Shown in pieces: positions 1-4,747 of a stretch of DNA of 6,934 nt. A program made the position numbers and the translations under genes. Origin of the DNA: Ignavibacteriales bacterium UBA6490 (GTDB taxonomy: Bacteria > Bacteroidota > Ignavibacteria > Ignavibacteriales > Ignavibacteriaceae); contig DJMM01000046.1 of assembly GCA_002435365.1 (NCBI GenBank), forward strand, positions 1 through 6,934, in the 5' to 3' direction. Numbering within the stretch: position 1 is the first letter of the stretch; each line of letters opens with the position of its first letter. The notes under the pieces were generated by a model. It was not told the DNA's origin. It did not search any database and saw only the letters and a program-made list of their open reading frames with translations.

Positions 1-12
1 TCTGGGGCCTTG

Positions 13-84
13 CTCCGCGAGCAGGACTCGAACCTGCAACCCTTCGGTTAACAGCCGAATGCTCCACCATTGAGCTATCGCGGA
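13..84 (-). tRNA. tRNA-Asn (anticodon GTT)
   Basis: This gene encodes the asparagine tRNA. Read on the minus strand it folds as a complete 72-nt cloverleaf. The acceptor stem TCCGCGA/TCGCGGA has seven perfect pairs. The D stem is GCTC/GAGC with a 7-nt loop. The anticodon stem TTCGG/CCGAA carries loop CTGTTAA, with anticodon GTT at 50-52. A 5-nt variable region is followed by T stem GCAGG/CCTGC with loop TTCGAGT. The discriminator base is G, as expected for tRNA-Asn. The CCA end is not encoded, so it must be added after transcription. The gene lies downstream of the carotenoid operon on the same strand and has its own promoter-like sequence 23 bases upstream. Confidence 0.97.
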
Positions 85-106
85 AAATGAAAAATATTAG
101 TCAGTA

Positions 107-135
107 AATTTAATTATTCATTCTATTTTTGTCAA
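107..135 (-). promoter_or_regulatory. sigma70-type promoter of tRNA-Asn
   Basis: On the minus strand a perfect -35 box TTGACA (130-135) is followed, after exactly 17 bases, by a -10-like TAAATT (107-112; 4 of 6 consensus positions). Transcription would start near 100, giving a leader of about 16 nt before the mature tRNA. The -35 box lies in the loop and arm of a weak AT-only hairpin (121-140). A dedicated promoter makes sense because the only other source of transcription is read-through from crtYcd. The assignment rests on consensus matching and position only. Confidence 0.6.
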
Positions 136-171
136 TAGAAATAATTGCAATTTGTGAATCACCCGGTACAT

Positions 172-867
172 TCAACTGCTGAGCTTCCTTCTCTTTAATA
201 ATAATTCATATATGGTCACATTAGAAAGGAATAAAAGCATACCATATATGAAATCTTCAACCGGAATTGTTAATATCCTTAAATTAAGGTTTTCGTTATT
301 GTTGTACCAAACAACCTGATTCCCTAAAAATGACCCGGTCAATATTCCGTTAATGATAAGAAAAGGAAAAACAAAAATTATTAGGTAGGCTAAATAAAAC
401 CGATCCAGATAATCTGATTTAAGGATAAATATATGTATCGCCAAAAATACTGCAGTCAGGATAAAAGTGACTGATGTATAAACTTTTGAAAAACTCATGA
501 ACCCCACAGCAGCAAGCAGCAAAATCAATAATAATGTGAGCGGTTTGGGAATGGTTATCATGTAGTTTTCAGGAACTATTATTTTAAGACTGGCATACGT
601 AAAAAGACATGCATAAGGAATGCAAATAAAAAACATCCATTCTTCCAGCGGAAGGTTTATCAGTTCTATTCCCGAAATATATTCCGGATTGAAGCCCCAT
701 ACCCCTGCTGCAGTAAAATAAGAGTCCCATATAATAAATGGAATTAATGGCAGCAGCAGCGACGGAATGAAAGCGTACCAGTTTTTATAAAATTTGATCT
801 TCGGATGAAAACTAAAAATAAGCGGAATGATAATAGCGAATATATTAACCTGCCAGTAAAGAGCCAC
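172..867 (-). CDS. crtYcd: Lycopene beta-cyclase, fused CrtYc-CrtYd membrane type
   Basis: The enzyme cyclises both ends of lycopene to give beta-carotene in the cytoplasmic membrane. The 231-residue protein is almost entirely hydrophobic, with about seven membrane segments (roughly residues 8-20, 31-50, 76-97, 108-125, 131-149, 157-178 and 205-222). It contains the family's internal duplication. The first half has GVWGFNPEY (55-63) and the acidic motif PLEEW (73-77). The second half repeats the pattern as FPFLIINGILTG (167-178), VVWYNN and PVEDF (202-206). Actinobacteria encode the halves as separate CrtYc and CrtYd subunits; here they are one chain. The start codon is GTG at 865-867. Only four sense codons separate it from the crtZ stop and none is a better start. 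No good Shine-Dalgarno sequence is visible, so translation is probably coupled to crtZ. It is the last gene of the operon, and no hairpin with a U-tract follows it. Confidence 0.9.
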   Translation of the reverse strand: MALYWQVNIFAIIIPLIFSFHPKIKFYKNWYAFIPSLLLPLIPFIIWDSYFTAAGVWGFNPEYISGIELINLPLEEWMFFICIPYACLFTYASLKIIVPENYMITIPKPLTLLLILLLAAVGFMSFSKVYTSVTFILTAVFLAIHIFILKSDYLDRFYLAYLIIFVFPFLIINGILTGSFLGNQVVWYNNNENLNLRILTIPVEDFIYGMLLFLSNVTIYELLLKRRKLSS

Positions 868-879
868 TATTATAACCGG

Positions 880-1347
880 TCACTTTCCGCTATAGGAGGG
901 ATTAAAATATTTTTTTGGTACCCATAGAAATCCGAAACTCTCACTATTTTCCTTCTGAATATGTTTATGATGTATTTTATGGGCTCTGCGCATGGCTTTG
1001 AAATAAGCTGAATCCGCATTCCTGAAAAGTTTAATCCTCTGGTGGATAAATATGTCATGCACAAACACATAGGAGATTCCATAAAGCGATATTCCAAGAC
1101 CAAACCAGAAAGGAAGATTCAGTGCACCCCCCTCGTATCCGATATAAATCAGCAATATTGCGGGTAAGGCAAACACAATAAAGAATAAATCATTCCTTTC
1201 TAATTTGCCGGGGTGATCTTTAATATGGTGGTCCTTGTGGATTTTCCACATGAATCCATGCATCACATATTTGTGCATGGACCATGCGGCAAACTCCATG
1301 AATATGTATGCAATCAGTAACGCTAAAATATTTATTATCCAATTCAC
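880..1347 (-). CDS. crtZ: Beta-carotene 3-hydroxylase (CrtZ, membrane di-iron hydroxylase)
   Basis: CrtZ hydroxylates the beta-ionone rings of beta-carotene at C-3 and C-3', giving zeaxanthin via cryptoxanthin; it needs O2 and an electron donor. The 155-residue protein belongs to the fatty acid hydroxylase superfamily and keeps all the histidine clusters expected for the di-iron site: HKYVMH (H25, H30), HKDHH (H37, H40, H41), HDIFIH (H97, H102) and HKIHH (H123, H126, H127). Hydrophobic stretches at about 3-22, 54-70 and 79-100 fit a small integral membrane protein. Its length is normal for bacterial CrtZ. The start is GTG, preceded by AAAGG seven bases upstream. No ATG lies in frame between the crtB stop and this GTG. 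Its place between crtB and crtYcd matches its pathway role. Confidence in function is high because the motifs are complete. Confidence 0.93.
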   Translation of the reverse strand: MNWIINILALLIAYIFMEFAAWSMHKYVMHGFMWKIHKDHHIKDHPGKLERNDLFFIVFALPAILLIYIGYEGGALNLPFWFGLGISLYGISYVFVHDIFIHQRIKLFRNADSAYFKAMRRAHKIHHKHIQKENSESFGFLWVPKKYFNPSYSGK

Positions 1348-1354
1348 ATCATTA

Positions 1355-1359
1355 CCTTT
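1355..1359 (-). promoter_or_regulatory. Ribosome binding site supporting the GTG start of crtZ
   Basis: AAAGG on the minus strand ends seven bases before the GTG at 1345-1347, which is a normal Shine-Dalgarno distance. Reading upstream in frame from that GTG there are only sense codons until the crtB TAA (1369-1371), and none is ATG or TTG. This GTG is therefore the only credible start. Confidence 0.55.
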
Positions 1360-1368
1360 AAGAGTAAA

Positions 1369-2268
1369 TTAAAGTACGGTTCTTCCAATCAGAGGAATCC
1401 TGGTTTTCAATATTTCTTTGAATAAGATTGAAATTTTCTTCATCTGGGGAATAAACACCCGGCCCAAAAAAGGATTAAAATTCTGGTTTTCCAACTTGTG
1501 CAGTATTCCGTTGTATATCCTGCTGGCAGAGTAAATTGCAAATTGGGATTTTTTGTCCAGCAGCTGAATTCCGTTATTTGCATAATCATAATAATCCTGT
1601 GCACGCTTGATCTGGAATTTCATAAATCTTTTCAGCTTCGGAGTCATATTTTCGTCGTGTATGTCTGATTCCGAGATCCCGAATTTAGTCAGTTCTGCCA
1701 GCGGCAGATAAATCCGGTTCAAGTTTTTATCTTCCCTGACGTCCCGGAGAATATTAGTCAGCTGCATGGCAATGCCTAATTTCTCAGCATATTCAAAGGC
1801 TTTTTCATCTTTAAAGCCTAATACATGTGTCATCATTAATCCGACAACGCCAGCTACTCTGTAACAGAATAAATATAAGTCATCAAAAGTCTGGTAGCGT
1901 GACCTTGTTAAATCCATTTCAACACCTTCAAGCAGTTCCAGGGGATACTCAATTGGAATTTTATATCTCTTTGCAACAGCTATAAAGGATTTTACCACCG
2001 GATGTTCTGATTCCCCTGTCTTATATGCAATTCTCAACTCATGTTTCATAAATCCGGTTTCAGCGAGAAGCTCCTGCACCGATCTATTACGCGGATTATC
2101 AATCATATTATCTGCATAGCGGCAGAAACCGTAAAGTGCAAAGGTTGCCCATCTTCTTTCTTTAGGGAGCATTAAGGAAGATATATAAAAGCTTTTTGAA
2201 TATATCTTTGTCATGGACTTGGCATAAGTAAAAGCAGCTTTATGTTCGGCATCAAACCAGTATTTCAT
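1369..2268 (-). CDS. crtB: Phytoene synthase (CrtB)
   Basis: CrtB condenses two geranylgeranyl diphosphates head to head, through prephytoene diphosphate, to 15-cis-phytoene, the first committed carotenoid step. The 299-residue, mostly helical protein carries both Mg2+-diphosphate-binding aspartate motifs of the squalene/phytoene synthase family: DNMID (D53, D57) inside FCRYADNMID, and DVRED (D176, E179, D180) inside QLTNILRDVRED. Other family marks are KSFYISS near residue 25, GVEMDL at 115-120 and CYRVAGVVGLM at 135-145. Length is typical. The ATG start has the best Shine-Dalgarno of the operon (AAGGA, seven bases away). It lies 12 bases after crtI and in the same frame. The closely related squalene synthase-like HpnC/HpnD enzymes are less likely because the gene sits between crtI and crtZ. 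Confidence 0.94.
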   Translation of the reverse strand: MKYWFDAEHKAAFTYAKSMTKIYSKSFYISSLMLPKERRWATFALYGFCRYADNMIDNPRNRSVQELLAETGFMKHELRIAYKTGESEHPVVKSFIAVAKRYKIPIEYPLELLEGVEMDLTRSRYQTFDDLYLFCYRVAGVVGLMMTHVLGFKDEKAFEYAEKLGIAMQLTNILRDVREDKNLNRIYLPLAELTKFGISESDIHDENMTPKLKRFMKFQIKRAQDYYDYANNGIQLLDKKSQFAIYSASRIYNGILHKLENQNFNPFLGRVFIPQMKKISILFKEILKTRIPLIGRTVL

Positions 2269-2273
2269 TTTTT

Positions 2274-2280
2274 CTTCCTT
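2274..2280 (-). promoter_or_regulatory. Strong ribosome binding site of crtB
   Basis: AAGGAAG fills the first part of the 12-base spacer after the crtI stop, and its AAGGA core ends seven bases before the crtB ATG. It is clearly stronger than anything in front of crtI or crtYcd. This may give phytoene synthase a higher translation rate than its neighbours. Confidence 0.6.
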
Positions 2281-3795
2281 TTATACTAATTGATTTTCTA
2301 TTTTAAGTTTTTGAAATGGAACTCCAAAATCACTCAATATTACTTTTTCAGTTACCTCGGCGGAGAGCAGTACGCCGGGAACACCTGCACCGGGATGAGT
2401 GCTGGCACCAACCAAATAAAGATTTTTAATATCCCCGCTTTTATTTGAGGGTCTGAAAATCGCAGTCTGGGTTAGCCTTGGCTCAACTCCCCAGGCACTG
2501 CCAAGATAGTTGTTTCTCCTGGTTTTAAAATCTTCAGGAGTAAATATTTCTTTTACCTCGATATTTGCTCTGAGGTCAGTAAGACCAAAATCTTCTTCGA
2601 GGAATTTTAAAATCTTATCTGCATATTGACCGGCTTTAATTTGCCAGTTGATATCAGCCTTAAGATTCGGTACCGGTATCAGAATGTACATGCTTTCACT
2701 TCCCGGCGGAGCCATATTCTGATCAGTACGCGAAGGAACATGAAGGTACATTGAAAAATCCTCCGGCAGAACTTTACGGTCAAATATATCTTTTACAAGC
2801 TCTTTATAACGTTCCGAAAGTATCAGAGTATGGTGCTTTAACTGCGGATACTGTTTTTTAACCCCAAGATATATAAGAAAAGTGCTCATGGAATAATCAA
2901 GTTTCTTTACCCTGCGGTCAGTCCATTTCTTTCGATTTTCCTCATGGATCAGATCAAGGTATGTGTGGGCAAAATGTGCGTTTGAAACGACAATATCGGA
3001 TTCATAAAAATCATCACCGACACGAACTCCCGCTGCTTTATTATCCTTAATAACAATTTCCGATACTTCGCAGCCGGTTTTTATTTTTCCGCCTAGTTTC
3101 AAGAATAATTTTTCAAATGCCTTCACCAGACTGTACATTCCTCCTTTTGTGAACCAGACACCACCGCTTTTCTCCAGATAAGGAATCATTAAATATACCG
3201 AAGGAGAACGGAACGGACTTCCTCCTATAAACAAAGGATGAAACGAGAATGTGAATCTGTTATTGGGATGCTGGAAAAACCTTGAAACTACATTATAACA
3301 TGGATTTAAGGCCTTTAACCGAAGAGCTTCAGGTAAAAAAGTAAGTAAAGTTTTAACTTTAAAAGGAGAACTGCCTAATTCGTCTTCAATAACTGCTTTA
3401 TAAAGTTGTTTGACGTATGCAATAAAACTATCATAATTATCAGCGTCTCTTTGGCTGAACTTTGCCAGCTGAGTTTTCATATCATCAGAATCGGCAGAAT
3501 AATCAATAAATGACTTATCATGAAAGTATATTCTGTAAAAAGGATCCAGATATATCAGATCAAGATAATCTTCAAGCTTTTCGTCGGCACAGTTAAAAAC
3601 TTTGTTGATTATTTCCGGGGCTGTAATTAAGGAAGGTCCCATATCAAATGTATAGCCGCTTTTTTGCAGCTGATATGCATGACCGCCGATTAAATCATTT
3701 TTTTCAAATACGGTAACGTCAAATCCCTTCGACTGCAGCCTTATAGCGGTTGCCATACCTCCGAATCCTGAACCTATTATTGAGACTTTATTCAC
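2281..3795 (-). CDS. crtI: Phytoene desaturase (CrtI, FAD-dependent)
   Basis: CrtI desaturates 15-cis-phytoene stepwise, normally to all-trans-lycopene, at the membrane surface. The 504-residue protein begins with the Rossmann FAD-binding motif GSGFGG (G8, G10, G13) and the ribose-binding acid E31 in VTVFEK. Next comes GGHAYQ (37-42) and FDMGPSLIT (50-58). The middle has the CrtI-type block FSFHPLFIGGSPFRSPSVYL and then WFTKGGMYSLV. The C-terminal signature is NLYLVGASTHPGAGVPGVLL (458-477), which closes the FAD site. The pattern and neighbours favour CrtI over the related CrtN, CrtD or CrtO, but the number of desaturation steps cannot be read from the sequence. The start is GTG, nine bases after the upstream gene, with only a poor Shine-Dalgarno. 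One oddity is His39, where most relatives have Arg in the GGR motif. Confidence 0.93.
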   Translation of the reverse strand: MNKVSIIGSGFGGMATAIRLQSKGFDVTVFEKNDLIGGHAYQLQKSGYTFDMGPSLITAPEIINKVFNCADEKLEDYLDLIYLDPFYRIYFHDKSFIDYSADSDDMKTQLAKFSQRDADNYDSFIAYVKQLYKAVIEDELGSSPFKVKTLLTFLPEALRLKALNPCYNVVSRFFQHPNNRFTFSFHPLFIGGSPFRSPSVYLMIPYLEKSGGVWFTKGGMYSLVKAFEKLFLKLGGKIKTGCEVSEIVIKDNKAAGVRVGDDFYESDIVVSNAHFAHTYLDLIHEENRKKWTDRRVKKLDYSMSTFLIYLGVKKQYPQLKHHTLILSERYKELVKDIFDRKVLPEDFSMYLHVPSRTDQNMAPPGSESMYILIPVPNLKADINWQIKAGQYADKILKFLEEDFGLTDLRANIEVKEIFTPEDFKTRRNNYLGSAWGVEPRLTQTAIFRPSNKSGDIKNLYLVGASTHPGAGVPGVLLSAEVTEKVILSDFGVPFQKLKIENQLV

Positions 3796-3804
3796 CGATA
3801 TTGC

Positions 3805-4413
3805 TCAAATTTTTTGTAAATGATTAAATATTAAGGATTTTAACTGTTCCTCCCTGCCCGCATAAATTTCAGTATTATTTATAATATAATCCACAACTTT
3901 CATAATCAGATCGCTATCATATAAGTTATATCTGCCGGGCATTAGTTCAATAATCTGGTTGAAAGCTTTATCGGCCTCATCAGCTTTACTGAAGAAAAAT
4001 GGAAGATTGTCACAAACAGTTCCATAAATAAATAAACTTTCTATATCTTCCTTTGCTGTTACCAAACCCTCAGCCATAATATCCAAACCTTCACCGGCAT
4101 ATTTAAATTTCAGATGGGGCCAGAATGTGTACTTTGCTTTTAATGTAATTAATGCACCTGTGTAAACCATTAGCCTCGATCGTAAAACCGGATCCTGAAA
4201 ACTAAGCTTTTTAATAAAATCAAACGCTTCTGTTAACTTTTCTTCACTGTCCGCAGCTGAATAGTATAGTGCCCGCAGCTCAGAAAATGGTTTGTTTTCT
4301 TTTTCTGACTCTCTAACGGATGAAAATCCGGAATAATAATAAACTAAAACAAAAATTAGGGTTAATACTACTTTCATAAATACTGTTGCCTGGAAGGATA
4401 ATTTTAAAGCCAT
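3805..4413 (-). CDS. Probable exported helical (TPR-like) protein of unknown function
   Basis: I do not recognise a characterised family. The 202-residue protein has a hydrophobic N-terminal segment (about residues 15-29, VVLTLIFVLVYYYSG) that looks like a signal peptide or anchor. No lipobox cysteine is present. The rest is predicted helical with TPR-like character: amphipathic helices near 42-71, 76-96, 105-120, 124-141 and 144-158, the last ending in ELMPG like a TPR unit. The patch ALITLKAKYTFWP (87-99) followed by NLPFFF (136-141) resembles hypothetical TPR-type proteins I recall from other bacteria, but this is memory, not a search. The start is uncertain: ATG at 4411-4413 is used here, but ATG at 4375-4377 (Met13) gives a more classic MK-led signal peptide. 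It is the first gene of the carotenoid operon, nine bases before crtI and in the same frame. Confidence 0.75.
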   Translation of the reverse strand: MALKLSFQATVFMKVVLTLIFVLVYYYSGFSSVRESEKENKPFSELRALYYSAADSEEKLTEAFDFIKKLSFQDPVLRSRLMVYTGALITLKAKYTFWPHLKFKYAGEGLDIMAEGLVTAKEDIESLFIYGTVCDNLPFFFSKADEADKAFNQIIELMPGRYNLYDSDLIMKVVDYIINNTEIYAGREEQLKSLIFNHLQKI

Positions 4414-4543
4414 ATCTATTTAAATATTTATTTAATTAAGAACAATTGCTTCTATGAATTTTTAAGAGTCTGAATGCATCAAATCACAAAATAGTAATCG
4501 CAATTATTCATAATACGCTCAATTCTTGTGATTTTTCAGATAA

Positions 4544-4644
4544 GGATTACAATTGCAAATATTTGGATTATGCAATGTTTTGAATATTTAGTTATCTGGA
4601 TATGCTTACATCTTTTTATTGGATGAAGTAATGCGGAATTGGAT
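4544..4644. repeat. Cluster of five spaced GGAT / TTGGAT elements
   Basis: On the plus strand GGAT begins at 4544, 4565, 4598, 4621 and 4641. Three of the five are the longer TTGGAT (4563, 4619, 4639) and one is CTGGAT. The intervals are 21, 33, 23 and 20 bases, close to whole helical turns, so the copies would lie on roughly one face of the DNA. A further GGAT occurs at 4687. In such AT-rich sequence far fewer would be expected. The elements may be operators, but no binding protein is known from this window. Confidence 0.35.
4546..4576 (-). promoter_or_regulatory. Candidate carotenoid-operon promoter overlapping a dyad
   Basis: On the minus strand TTGCAT (4570-4575, 3 of 6 matches to -35) is followed after 18 bases by TGTAAT (4546-4551, 5 of 6 matches to -10). 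The perfect dyad ATTGCA-N13-TGCAAT (4552-4576) covers the -35 box and spacer. A dyad inside a longer-than-usual spacer is the arrangement that MerR-family activators use. Transcription would start near 4539, leaving a leader of about 125 nt. The match is weak and other positions are possible. Confidence 0.22.
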
Positions 4645-4705
4645 TCATTAGCGATTAAGTTCAAGAAGTATTCTAAGAAATATGGGGGATGTTTTGAATA
4701 ATATT

Positions 4706-4732
4706 AAAAAGGCGGTCATTTGACCGCCTTTT
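4706..4732 (-). terminator. Intrinsic terminator of the TonB-dependent receptor gene
   Basis: A GC-rich inverted repeat GGCGGTCA/TGACCGCC (4711-4718 and 4721-4728) is flanked by A and T runs. Read on the minus strand it gives a stem closed by seven or eight strong pairs with a tight loop, followed by TTTTT and AT-rich sequence. It begins 15 bases after the receptor TAA. The A-run on the other side makes it potentially bidirectional, but no plus-strand gene approaches it. It separates receptor transcription from the carotenoid operon. Confidence 0.9.
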
Positions 4733-4747
4733 AAGAGAACTTATAAG

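Larger units (their letters stand above)
4414..4705. other. Non-coding region upstream of the carotenoid operon
   Basis: This very AT-rich stretch lies between the receptor terminator and the first operon gene. The longest ATG-led reading frames I found in it are about ten codons without credible start signals, so I call no gene. Because the terminator at 4706-4732 isolates it from the receptor, it should contain the operon promoter. It holds five GGAT repeats between 4544 and 4644, a 25-bp dyad (4552-4576), a 12-base direct repeat (4575-4586 and 4689-4700) and a weak promoter candidate. The last 30 bases before the ATG are nearly all A and T and have no Shine-Dalgarno. Confidence 0.7.

Noticed and set aside
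13..84. tRNA-Asn as an integration site of a mobile element
   Set aside because: No integrase or repeat of the tRNA end is present, and only 12 bases lie beyond its 3' end in the window.
121..140. Inverted repeat TTCTATT/AATAGAA as a terminator of the carotenoid operon
   Set aside because: The stem is only seven pairs with one G-C pair and no U-tract follows on the minus strand; the sequence also contains the -35 box of the tRNA promoter.
143..152. Perfect 10-base palindrome AATTGCAATT
   Set aside because: Short and AT-rich, with no second site of the same form nearby; expected often by chance in such DNA.
870..1103. Open frame of 77 codons inside crtZ
   Set aside because: It overlaps crtZ in another frame, has no recognisable protein features, and crtZ has complete catalytic motifs.
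4480..4530. Bacteroidota-type promoter (TTTG and TAnnTTTG)
   Set aside because: The minus strand shows TATTTTG near 4490 but with one base too few in the -7 motif and no TTTG at the right distance upstream.
4481..4534. Nine-base inverted repeat AAATCACAA ... TTGTGATTT with a 36-base gap
   Set aside because: Arms of this length are near chance expectation for an AT-rich region of this size, and the loop is too long for a stable hairpin.
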